A stretch of DNA of 64,000 nt from Pedobacter riviphilus (GTDB lineage Bacteria > Bacteroidota > Bacteroidia > Sphingobacteriales > Sphingobacteriaceae), in NCBI RefSeq assembly GCF_014692875.1, contig NZ_CP061171.1:2108001-2172000 (forward strand), written 5' to 3'. Below are positions 28,205 to 36,054 of the stretch, piece after piece (position 1 is the stretch's first letter; every line of letters begins with the position of its first letter). The notes beneath the pieces are model-generated. The model was given only the letters and a program-made list of their open reading frames with translations, ran no database searches and had not been told where the DNA came from. The translations under genes and the position numbers were made by a program.

Positions 28205-28876
28205 ATGAATAAAAAGCTATTATCGATATTGACCTTAAGCTTAGTGTTTAGTTTGAAATCTAAAGCTCAAAAAAATGCAATAATGCCATCTGATGTAATT
28301 CCATTTCAGGTAACTGTCAAAAAATCTACCTTTAAAAGTAAAAAAGCATTAGCCTTGGAAATACAGGGGCAAGCTAATGGAGACAGTACAGTTGCAATCT
28401 TGAAGGATATTAACTTTCATAACGGCATAATTGAAGCCACAATTAGTGGGCAAACACTCGCAAACGCTGGTGAAACAGCACGTGGGTTTGTAGGTATTGC
28501 GTTTAGGGCAGCTTTAAATGCTTCCAAAATGGAGGTTTTTTATTTACGTCCTACTAATGGCCGGGCAAATGATCAAGTACGCAGAAACCACGCTAGTCAG
28601 TACATTTCTATTCCGGGATATCCCTGGGAAAAATTAAGAAAAGAAACGCCAGGAAAGTATGAAGCATACGTGGATATATTGCCGGCGGAATGGATCAAAA
28701 TAAAAATTGTAGTGAAAGATGAAATGGCCAGGCTATATGTTAACGGTGCTACTCAACCTACATTGATTGTAAATGACTTAAAGCAAGGCAAAGATAGGAG
28801 AGGAAGCATTGGGTTATGGGTAGGCCCCGGAACACTAGGTCACTTTACTGACGTAAAAGTAACCAAAGAAGATTGA
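28205..28876 (+). CDS. Secreted concanavalin A/LamG-like domain protein
   Basis: A 223-residue exported protein: signal peptide (LLSILTLSLVFSLKSKAQ), then one beta-sandwich domain with ALALEIQGQANGD, FHNGIIEATISGQ, RGFVGIAFRA, VFYLRPTNGRAND and RRGSIGLWVGPGTLGHFTDVKV. This order of strands resembles the concanavalin A-like folds found in 3-keto-disaccharide hydrolases and LamG domains. No catalytic residue can be assigned, so sugar binding is the safer guess. A terminator follows 34 bases downstream. Confidence 0.65.
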   Translation: MNKKLLSILTLSLVFSLKSKAQKNAIMPSDVIPFQVTVKKSTFKSKKALALEIQGQANGDSTVAILKDINFHNGIIEATISGQTLANAGETARGFVGIAFRAALNASKMEVFYLRPTNGRANDQVRRNHASQYISIPGYPWEKLRKETPGKYEAYVDILPAEWIKIKIVVKDEMARLYVNGATQPTLIVNDLKQGKDRRGSIGLWVGPGTLGHFTDVKVTKED

Positions 28877-28910
28877 TCTATTGTTTATCAGTTAATACCC
28901 TCTAAAAACA

Positions 28911-28938
28911 AAAGCCCGATAGGAAACTATCAGGCTTT
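28911..28938. terminator. Rho-independent terminator, probably bidirectional
   Basis: AAAGCCCGATAG and CTATCAGGCTTT pair around a GAAA tetraloop with one mismatch; T-rich DNA follows on the plus side and A-rich DNA precedes. It serves the lectin-like gene and perhaps also the convergent minus-strand genes ending at 28981. Confidence 0.85.
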
Positions 28939-28980
28939 AACAATTTTTCTCAAATTCTTTAACACCCTAATACAACTGTG

Positions 28981-29397
28981 TTAAATTTCGCTATATTTCC
29001 ATACGCCCGAAATGGTAAGCAAAGTCAATCCAGGTTGTTTTTCACCATAACTGAAAACACAAATATATTTTGAGCGACAAGATGGGCAATCTGTTCCAAA
29101 GTACAATGTTGGTAAATCATTTACCGTTAATTCTCCGAAATAAAGTGAATTTTTTGAGGTTTCGGACACAATTTTATTTCTGAGTAATTCATTTTTAGCT
29201 AAAACCTTTTCTTCATTATACAATTGAAAAATCGGAAAACCAGACTCATATGGCGTTATTTTAATGGTATTTTCATGTCCGCAATTGCAACATTTGAATT
29301 TTACTTCTGCCAAGTGATCAATCTCGGCATTACTAAAAGTGTCTTTGTCAACAGAGACCTGTTTTTCAATGAATATTTTTTTTGAAATTGAATACAT
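28981..29397 (-). CDS. Small zinc-ribbon protein next to the TNT-domain gene (candidate immunity or partner)
   Basis: A 138-residue protein without signal peptide. Two CxxC pairs, Cys36/Cys39 (KCCNCG) and Cys104/Cys107 (DCPSC), plus Cys113 suggest a zinc ribbon whose halves are separated by about 65 residues rich in charged residues. It starts 10 bases after the TNT-domain lipoprotein stop on the same strand, so the two are co-transcribed. A gene right behind a polymorphic toxin is often its immunity protein; that is an inference from position only. I do not recognise the family. Confidence 0.6.
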   Translation of the reverse strand: MYSISKKIFIEKQVSVDKDTFSNAEIDHLAEVKFKCCNCGHENTIKITPYESGFPIFQLYNEEKVLAKNELLRNKIVSETSKNSLYFGELTVNDLPTLYFGTDCPSCRSKYICVFSYGEKQPGLTLLTISGVWKYSEI

Positions 29398-29407
29398 CTA
29401 AATTATT

Positions 29408-30124
29408 TTATTTTGCAATAACTACACCCACAGCTCCAGGATATTTTCCACTGGGATTTTTCTTAATTGTTACTTTGATATATCCTTCCTGAGCTAATTT
29501 ATTCCAGGTTTTTTGGTAGCCAGTCGCTGGATCTATTGGTATTTTCCACATGGTCTGTTTACCGTTACCTACCTGATTAAACCAGGGAATAATGTCTGCT
29601 GTTTGCCCCCCGAAATTTAGTGAATTATTTAAAACTTCTATTTCATAATAAAAATCATAAGAATTTTCTGGTTGGTTCAAGGCCCTTTGCCCGAAAGTAT
29701 ACGCAGATCCATTGATGATCGGACTGGTAAAACTGCCTCCCAGAGTCGGAGCTCCCGTTCCACTATAAGTTCCGATCCCATTACTGTACCTATCATACTT
29801 TTGTCCAGCCGTGATCGGTGTATCATCTACTATATTAAAACCTCCGTTTGCAGGCGGCCATTTTCCATTTAAATTGTTGTTTATAAATAAGTTTTCCAAC
29901 TCGCTCCACTTTTGCGACTTGTATAAATCGTAAACACGATCTCTCACGCTCTGAGTTACAACGTTCGAAGGATCATAGGTTGCGGCAAGTTCGTTTGCAT
30001 TTTTGTAAAACTCAATGGCTGGCTTGTTCGGCTCTTCGTTCAAAAGGTCATCCTTATCTGAGCGACAGGCCACAGCGAATAAGGTAATGTTTAAAAGCAG
30101 CAAGTACTTGAATAAATTTTTCAT
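29408..30124 (-). CDS. Lipoprotein with a TNT-type NAD+ glycohydrolase toxin domain
   Basis: A 238-residue lipoprotein (LFAVAC, acyl Cys20). Residues about 85-222 follow the TNT (tuberculosis necrotizing toxin) family pattern: KWPPANGGF (88-96), YDRYS (110-114), an FGQRAL block (145-149), YEIEVLN, and IPWFNQVGNGKQ (179-190), then an AQEGYIKV end. The Arg in YDRYS, the Arg in QRAL and the Gln near WFNQ are where this family keeps its catalytic residues. Known members hydrolyse NAD+. Residues 21-85 form a helical linker. The lipid anchor is unusual for a toxin and suggests surface display or periplasmic activity. Confidence 0.75.
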   Translation of the reverse strand: MKNLFKYLLLLNITLFAVACRSDKDDLLNEEPNKPAIEFYKNANELAATYDPSNVVTQSVRDRVYDLYKSQKWSELENLFINNNLNGKWPPANGGFNIVDDTPITAGQKYDRYSNGIGTYSGTGAPTLGGSFTSPIINGSAYTFGQRALNQPENSYDFYYEIEVLNNSLNFGGQTADIIPWFNQVGNGKQTMWKIPIDPATGYQKTWNKLAQEGYIKVTIKKNPSGKYPGAVGVVIAK

Positions 30125-30148
30125 AGTTATTAGTTTGGTTTATTAAAA

Positions 30149-30400
30149 TTATGATTTCAAAAAAAGAAGGATGATTACGTAAAATTCAGACATGAAACTG
30201 TATAACGAATCTAATATATTTTTACAGCAAAATATACAATGAATAAGAATAATCACTACACCACTAAACAAGCCAGTTTTAGGATCAATTAGGAGGAAGT
30301 TATCCAAATTGTTCATTTTCCCTGAGTCCATATTATCGCCAGCTCCAAATTTCTTCTGAGAGACTGGTGGATCTTTTTTTGAAAATTGACTTTGCAGCAT
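30149..30400 (-). CDS. Hypothetical 83-residue protein with one hydrophobic segment
   Basis: An ATG at 30400 opens an 83-codon frame 24 bases upstream of the TNT-domain gene on the same strand. It has a polar N-terminal part and a hydrophobic segment (TGLFSGVVIILIHCIFCC), then a hydrophobic tail. No family is recognised and no clear ribosome-binding site is seen. It could be a small membrane protein, a fragment or a chance frame. Confidence 0.3.
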   Translation of the reverse strand: MLQSQFSKKDPPVSQKKFGAGDNMDSGKMNNLDNFLLIDPKTGLFSGVVIILIHCIFCCKNILDSLYSFMSEFYVIILLFLKS

Positions 30401-30872
30401 TTAAGGAACTGCATCAGGCTATATCCAAAGTCGTTAGCGGAAGAGGATATCGCGGTAGGTGCATCTTTTATAATTTCATTTCGGAAAGCCATAATTTTAG
30501 TATATTAGGTTAATCAAAAAAGGATGATAACCCAAATCAATCCATCTGATTAAAAATCCCAAAAAAATATTCCGAAATCCACTTTTACGCCACATTTACC
30601 CCACGTTTAGGCCGCCTTCCGGCTAGGCTTGCTTGGTACCTGCTTGCACACTACTTCGCACTTGCATTGGTTAAGTCTTAGTCCTAGTGTAGATCAGATA
30701 GACCAAAGATTTGCCCCGCTTTATATTGGCAGGTTAACAATAGTTCAATAAAAAGGTAGAGAGAAAGTTACCTTAAAGTATTGTTGGTCTATAGCTGTGT
30801 CGGAGGGGCGGGGTAAAAGGGCAATAAACAGCTATTCTGGATTTTAGCACAGTAAATCTCCTTTTAGACAAA
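30401..30872. other. Gene-free stretch left of the island
   Basis: No convincing coding frame or RNA gene was found. The region holds GC-richer patches than its surroundings (around 30600-30660 and 30700-30830) with weak inverted repeats, for example TAGACCA near 30698 against TGGTCTA near 30785. It may be repeat debris at the edge of the tRNA-linked island. Confidence 0.4.
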
Positions 30873-30898
30873 AAAACCTCACATTTCTGTGAGGTTTT
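30873..30898. terminator. Hairpin beside the partial tRNA copy
   Basis: Perfect 10-base arms AAAACCTCAC and GTGAGGTTTT around the loop ATTTCT. It stands immediately next to the tRNA 3'-end copy at 30900, just as a terminator hairpin stands beside the real tRNA-Lys, so the left copy may be a duplicated tRNA end with its terminator. Confidence 0.7.
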
Positions 30899-30899
30899 C

Positions 30900-30917
30900 T
30901 GTGATCCCGCTGGGATT
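30900..30917. repeat. Partial copy of the tRNA-Lys 3' end (candidate attL)
   Basis: The 18 bases TGTGATCCCGCTGGGATT are identical to 35796-35813, which cover the 3' acceptor strand and T-arm end of tRNA-Lys. Beyond it the match decays (TGCACCTAGTG against CGAACCCAGGA). Such a direct repeat at the far side of an island is what site-specific integration into a tRNA 3' end leaves behind. No integrase gene is present between the copies, so the element is immobile or the copy is an older relic. Confidence 0.6.
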
Positions 30918-31125
30918 TGCACCTAGTGCTAAAATCAGCGTTTAAATAGTATTTTATGTGGTTTTCGATTTTTACTCAACTAATCGCTCACCATTTATTT
31001 TGTACGTTTTAGCTGCAATTGCTATACTTAAATATATGCAAAATTAGGTAATATACCAATCTTATTTTAATTCTTTTTTGTTATCTAAGAATTATCTAAT
31101 ATCAGCGAATTAAGATATAATCCTA

Positions 31126-33162
31126 TCAACTATTATCTATTTCTTTTAGTTTTTCAATAGTTTTATTTAAATGCTTCTGCTTCTCCTGCTGTAGTGAAAA
31201 TATACATAACATCCAGTTATATCCCTCTAAAATTTTAGCCTTATTAAAAATATATTTACTACCAAGAATTTCAATTAAAATAAATAAAACATAAATTACA
31301 GCGACCAGTATTTGAACGAAATTAAACTCTGTCAACCAATTCTTCATTTTTATGTTAAATGCGAATAAGAAGGCTAATGCAGCTAGAAATATATTGAGTA
31401 AAACGATTACTCCGAAATAGCGAAAAGAATCCCAACCTTTATTTTCGTATTCTTTCCATTCTGCAAGAGCTGCTTGTTTATATCTTCTTTCATTTTCTTC
31501 AACAATTTTTATTTTATTCTGTTCTTCTTCCTTACGCTCATACTCTGCTAATTTTGCTCCTAGCTCATCTAATTTTGTATTTTTTCGTTCAACCTCTCTT
31601 TTTATATTTTCAATAAAGTTATCATCTTTTAAAAAATCAAGTGTTTCATCAATGTTATTTTCGCTAACATATTCTGGCACATTATTTTTTTCTTTTAGCT
31701 CAATATTAAGTCTAACAACATCTTCTTCAGTTAAGTTCCCTTCCTTGAATTGTTTATTTATTTTATGATACTCTCTTGCAACAGTATTATTTGTATAAGA
31801 GCTGATAATGATTTTGGCTTTATTTATTAAATCAAATGATTTTGGCAAATGGTTGCCAGTATTAAAGCCCTTTTTTAGTTTAAACCAAAATCTGGCAATA
31901 GCAAAATCAATATCTTTTGCAAAAGCGGTATCTTCTTTCTGAAATTTCACCGCATTATTATGTGCTAAGTATTTCGAAACAGCATTCTCGGTAATATAAA
32001 TATCACTTATTTTTTCAAATGGAAATGAGTTTTTTCCGAGCCTTTTTAAATTAATCTTGCTAAAAAGAACCAATTGATTATGACAAAATTCTTCATCAAA
32101 AGGCCTTTTATTCTTTTTAGCTTCTACTTCAATTTCTTTAATAACATTTTGGTCAACAACATTGTATCTCGCATGTTTTGCTGCGTCAAATTCAATATCG
32201 TATTCTACAATTCCCATTAATTTAAGTTGATTGTAAAAATTAACTTGTTTTGTTTTAATGTCGCTTATAGTATTAGCATTCTTAACAAGTGCTTCCATAG
32301 CATTCTTAGAGGGGTCGATAGTTTTTTTTCCGCTTATTATCTTTTCACCAATAAAGAAAAAACCGTCAATTTCTCCTTTTGTCTCAGGTAAATAGAATAA
32401 TCTAATCTTCTTTTCCCGGTTTTTAGCGGTAGGTTTATTTGCCCTATTTATATCACTTACTAAATTATAGAAATCATCAAAAATCTCTTTAAATAATATT
32501 CCATTATATCCCAATGCATTAAATAAATGTTCTGGTGCCAAAAAAATATCCAAATCAGTACCCCATTTACCTAGTTCGTTAAGATCTGCTGTATATGATA
32601 ATCCTTGATATAATATGATCCCTTCTCGAATTGAACTCAAATTATTAGTGAAATCGGTATTATTCTGATTGCTAACCACAAATGCACCAATTAACTCAGA
32701 ATACTGATCAGAATAACCATTATCCATTGTGAAATGAGTGAAATTTTCAAAAATTTTCGCTTCCTCTTCCTTGGATATGTCTTTTTTTAGTTTGTTAGAA
32801 ATATATTGATATAAATTCCTTATTAAACTTTCATTTTGATTGTTTACAGTATCAAGCTCCTCTTCAATCTTTTCGAAGTTATCCTTTACAGTAGATTGAA
32901 AGGTATAGCTGTTACTTATTTTTGAAAGTTTTCCATCAAATCTGTTTCTTAGTGTAGTTTTTATAACCGATTCAGGAATTTCAAAACCATACACTTTTTT
33001 TAGAAGCCCCTTAATTTCTTCAGATGTATAAGTTAATTTATTCTCATAAATAACAGCACCTCTAATAAATTCGGCAAGTATATCATAAATATTATTGTAA
33101 TCTTCCTTGTCGTATAATTTTCGGAACAAGGCAACTGAAGCCAATAAATTGTTTTTTCTCAT
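31126..33162 (-). CDS. Large protein with degenerate PIN-like region and C-terminal membrane anchor
   Basis: A 678-residue protein, AT-rich in codon use. The ATG at 33162 (MRKNNLLASVALF) is preferred over a TTG nine bases upstream. Residues ~1-170 are helical. Residues ~200-460 have PIN-like spacing: LDIFLAPEHLFNALGYNG, LFYLPETKGEIDGFF and AIARFWFKLKKGF with KIIISSYTNNTVA; the usual first Asp seems replaced by Ala (FLAPE). A coiled coil (~525-565) is followed by two membrane helices (~584-603 and ~615-635) and a basic cytoplasmic tail. I do not recognise a named family. Its place in the tRNA-linked island with a PIN/AlbA_2 pair suggests a defence role. Confidence 0.55.
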   Translation of the reverse strand: MRKNNLLASVALFRKLYDKEDYNNIYDILAEFIRGAVIYENKLTYTSEEIKGLLKKVYGFEIPESVIKTTLRNRFDGKLSKISNSYTFQSTVKDNFEKIEEELDTVNNQNESLIRNLYQYISNKLKKDISKEEEAKIFENFTHFTMDNGYSDQYSELIGAFVVSNQNNTDFTNNLSSIREGIILYQGLSYTADLNELGKWGTDLDIFLAPEHLFNALGYNGILFKEIFDDFYNLVSDINRANKPTAKNREKKIRLFYLPETKGEIDGFFFIGEKIISGKKTIDPSKNAMEALVKNANTISDIKTKQVNFYNQLKLMGIVEYDIEFDAAKHARYNVVDQNVIKEIEVEAKKNKRPFDEEFCHNQLVLFSKINLKRLGKNSFPFEKISDIYITENAVSKYLAHNNAVKFQKEDTAFAKDIDFAIARFWFKLKKGFNTGNHLPKSFDLINKAKIIISSYTNNTVAREYHKINKQFKEGNLTEEDVVRLNIELKEKNNVPEYVSENNIDETLDFLKDDNFIENIKREVERKNTKLDELGAKLAEYERKEEEQNKIKIVEENERRYKQAALAEWKEYENKGWDSFRYFGVIVLLNIFLAALAFLFAFNIKMKNWLTEFNFVQILVAVIYVLFILIEILGSKYIFNKAKILEGYNWMLCIFSLQQEKQKHLNKTIEKLKEIDNS

Positions 33163-33423
33163 CAATGTCAAGCGTGTTAGTAAATTATAATAATAGGAAA
33201 TCCAATTTTAAAAATGAAACCATTTAGATTATTACTGATTTTTTTTAATCACACTTGTCATTTACAACCCGTTTCAAGACCTTCGATTTACGCATTATTA
33301 CTAAATAAGGATTAAAGAGGGAGATAAGGGAAGAACAAAAAACAAGCCTACAACTCATACGATTTTTCGCTTTTTTATTTTAATCTTTATAGTCTATCGG
33401 CGCTTACTCTGATGTTATAATTT

Positions 33424-34374
33424 ATGAATGTTTATATTGACTTAAATATTTTTGATCGTATTGAGAAGATACATAGGCTTGAAAGTCCTGAAAAATGGTA
33501 TTATGAAAGCCTGTTAGATATGATTGAAAGAAATCAAGTTACAACAGCTTTTTCCAACGCTCATTTGAATGACCTTTTTCGCGGTTATCAGAAAAATCCA
33601 GAATATATTAATGGTCACTTGGAAAATATCAGAAAGCTTACAAAAAATCTATGTATCTGTCAGTACTGGGGTGAACCAAAAGTAATTTGGCATTATCAGG
33701 ATATATTTGTTTTTTTTCAGAGCAAAGTGGATGAATGGAACGATATTCCTAACAACTACGAAGATCTTTTTAAAGATTTCCCTGAAATGGAAAGTGCTCA
33801 TATGCTTTACAAACTTATACCATTACCCCCTAACTTCAAATTGGGTTATAAAGACCCAATGTATGGAATTATGTTTCCTTTATCAAAAATACATAACCAC
33901 CAGTATGCACTCCAAGCCGATATTTTCAATTTTCAAGCACGACTAAAGTCAGATTATGGACTTTATAAAGCTTTTAGGTCATACTTAGTTACAGGCCTCA
34001 ACAAAATCAAAAGCAATAAGGAAATGTTGAAATCAATAAATCAGTCACATCCTGATTTGCCCAAGCATTTAGAAATTACCGATTTGTTGGAAAGGTATAC
34101 ACCAAACAGTAAAACAAGTGAGAACCTTTTATATTCAAAAATCGTTGAAACCTTCTTTAAGTATGATTTGGCTGGATATAAAAGTGACGGTCATTTTAAC
34201 AATATGTTCGATGATGGGCTACACACTTTTTATGCAGCTCATTTTGATTATTTCATCACTAATGATGACCGCTGTAAATACAAAGCAGAAAAAACCTATG
34301 AAAAGTTAAATATTAGTACACGAGTCATAAAAATTGAAGATATTGATCAACTAAAAATGGAGGTTAACAATTAG
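33424..34374 (+). CDS. PIN-like domain protein (predicted nuclease)
   Basis: A 316-residue protein. MNVYIDLNIFD starts directly with a PIN first strand (Asp6). SNAHLNDLFR follows at about residue 43, and the C-terminal part has DDGLHTFYAAHFDYFITNDDRCKYKA, with the acidic residues and the ITND strand typical of PIN folds. The long middle insert (about 70-225) has no family signature. PIN proteins cut RNA, often as toxins or effectors. The stop is one base before the AlbA_2 gene's ATG, so the pair is translated together. Confidence 0.68.
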   Translation: MNVYIDLNIFDRIEKIHRLESPEKWYYESLLDMIERNQVTTAFSNAHLNDLFRGYQKNPEYINGHLENIRKLTKNLCICQYWGEPKVIWHYQDIFVFFQSKVDEWNDIPNNYEDLFKDFPEMESAHMLYKLIPLPPNFKLGYKDPMYGIMFPLSKIHNHQYALQADIFNFQARLKSDYGLYKAFRSYLVTGLNKIKSNKEMLKSINQSHPDLPKHLEITDLLERYTPNSKTSENLLYSKIVETFFKYDLAGYKSDGHFNNMFDDGLHTFYAAHFDYFITNDDRCKYKAEKTYEKLNISTRVIKIEDIDQLKMEVNN

Positions 34375-34375
34375 T

Positions 34376-35581
34376 ATGAGCAAATTAGATAACCTTATTG
34401 AGTTTGAGAATGAGAATACAAGCTTAGATTTCAAGTTAGAAGAGTATACAAAATATAAAACCGTCAGTTTGATCAAAGACATAATGTCTATGGCTAATGC
34501 CGACCTTCAGGGTGATAGATACATTATTATTGGTATGAAGCCTGATCCAGTTGGAAGAAATATAGTAGGTATTGATACTTTAATTGATTCTGCATCCATT
34601 CAGCAGACAATAATTGACAATATCGAACCGGAAATACATTTAGATTATTTTGCTCATCATTATGAAGGAAAATTGTTAGGTATAATCAAAATAACTAAAT
34701 GTGAAAACCAACCGTACTTGATGAAGAAGGACTTTATTTCTCAAAATAGTTCGTTAAAACGAGGAGAAGGTTTCATTCGGATGGGCACAACACAGATGCG
34801 TTTATTCAGATCTCATTACGAACAAATGTATGCCAAACGGTATCGAAGCCATAAATTTTCGGGTGATATAGATATCTCTTTTGACAGAGATAATGTCGTT
34901 ACACAATTGAATATTATTAGAAAAAAAATAGATCGTGAAAATCTTCCCTCATCACTGCAAGCCAAAGAGATTGAAAGAATAATAGAAATTAAGGTGAAAG
35001 AATTGGAGTATTACAACAACATTGGGTTAAAACGAAATGAAGACTATATGGATGCAATGTCTATGATGAGAATTGCCCAATATAATTTAATGGGTGGCGG
35101 TACATCTTATGAGGATCGTTCTATCACCACATTGAGGAAAAACCTCAAAAATATCACCAAAACATACTACGATGAAGATTATTATTATTTAATTGAGAAA
35201 AAGTCAGAAAAAATTAATGTTTTTATAAAAAACATAGGCTCAAGCTACCTAAAAGATGTGAAGCTGCTACTAAAACTACCCAAACATAAAAACTTGTTAT
35301 TAGCTGAGGAGCTACCTAAAAAGCCTAATAATAAATATCCAATAATAAATTCCGGCTATCCTTTCGTTGAAGAATTTCCAGAACATTATGAGATTAGTGA
35401 AGACCTTGGAGATTTAAAGCAGCATCTACTGGTAAAGGCTTTTGATGAGTCATTAAGGATGTTTTTTAGCTCAGAAGATGAAAATGATTTTTATTTAGAT
35501 ATTGAAGCTGCATTATTTGCAGCTAATCTTGATGAGCCAATAAGGAAAAATATCAGAATCTGCGTTGGTAACACCGGTTAA
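34376..35581 (+). CDS. AlbA_2/Schlafen-like domain protein
   Basis: A 401-residue protein. Residues about 8-150 fit the AlbA_2 (Schlafen AAA_4-type) domain: LDFKLEEYTKYKTVSLIKDI, MANADLQGDRYIIIGMK, RNIVGID, DNIEPEIHLDYF, KLLGIIKI and GEGFIRMGTTQMR. A helical part (about 170-275) and a beta-rich C-terminal part (about 285-400, INVFIKNIGSSYLKDVKLLL) follow without known signature. Domains of this type bind nucleic acid or nucleotide, and Schlafen-like proteins occur in anti-phage loci. It is probably the sensor or effector partner of the upstream PIN-like protein. Confidence 0.7.
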   Translation: MSKLDNLIEFENENTSLDFKLEEYTKYKTVSLIKDIMSMANADLQGDRYIIIGMKPDPVGRNIVGIDTLIDSASIQQTIIDNIEPEIHLDYFAHHYEGKLLGIIKITKCENQPYLMKKDFISQNSSLKRGEGFIRMGTTQMRLFRSHYEQMYAKRYRSHKFSGDIDISFDRDNVVTQLNIIRKKIDRENLPSSLQAKEIERIIEIKVKELEYYNNIGLKRNEDYMDAMSMMRIAQYNLMGGGTSYEDRSITTLRKNLKNITKTYYDEDYYYLIEKKSEKINVFIKNIGSSYLKDVKLLLKLPKHKNLLLAEELPKKPNNKYPIINSGYPFVEEFPEHYEISEDLGDLKQHLLVKAFDESLRMFFSSEDENDFYLDIEAALFAANLDEPIRKNIRICVGNTG

Positions 35582-35740
35582 ATTTATTTATCAATTTGTG
35601 AAGCAAATGTTTTTTCATCCCTGTGCTGGCGCACGCGTGCCGCGTGTGAAAAAAGAAACCCTTAAACAATAAATTATTGAGCAGCAATTACAAATTCCAC
35701 AATAAATAATTCATGCGAATTTTGGCAATTCCCTAAAAGC

Positions 35741-35774
35741 AAAAACCCTGCTAATCGTGCGATTGCAGGGTTTT
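35741..35774 (-). terminator. Terminator downstream of tRNA-Lys
   Basis: AAAACCCTGC and GCAGGGTTTT pair around a 13-base loop, 24 bases beyond the tRNA 3' end on the minus strand. It can act on both strands and would also end the AlbA_2 transcript. The stretch 35582-35740 upstream of it shows nothing else. Confidence 0.8.
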
Positions 35775-35797
35775 ATACATTTTGATAGTTTTTGGTG

Positions 35798-35870
35798 TGA
35801 TCCCGCTGGGATTCGAACCCAGGACCACTACATTAAAAGTGTAATGCTCTACCAGCTGAGCTACGGAATC
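35798..35870 (-). tRNA. tRNA-Lys (anticodon TTT)
   Basis: The minus strand folds into a full 73-base cloverleaf: acceptor GATTCCG/CGGGATC with discriminator A, D-arm GCTC/GAGC, anticodon stem TTACA/TGTAG with loop CTTTTAA (anticodon TTT) and T-arm CTGGG/CCCAG with loop TTCGAAT. The CCA end is not encoded. Its 3' end is repeated at 30900-30917. Confidence 0.96.
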
Positions 35871-36054
35871 TACTTTGTTCAAAAACGTTGCCCGTTTCCT
35901 TTAAAGTGGTGCAAATATAGGGTTATGAAGCATTTCTTGCAAATAAAAAATAGCCAAATGCGTTAGTGTATTGATTTATAGGCGGATTAATTATTTGCCT
36001 TCTCTTTTTTAAATAGATTTGATATTTTTATCGCTCCTAATTTAATATCCTCCT

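Noticed and set aside
30900-30917. A second complete tRNA gene at 30.9 kb
   Set aside because: Only the 3' acceptor and T-arm end match; the T-loop is altered and no D-arm or anticodon arm follows.
35757-35966. A 69-codon plus-strand frame over the tRNA-Lys region
   Set aside because: It is the antisense translation of the tRNA and its terminator.
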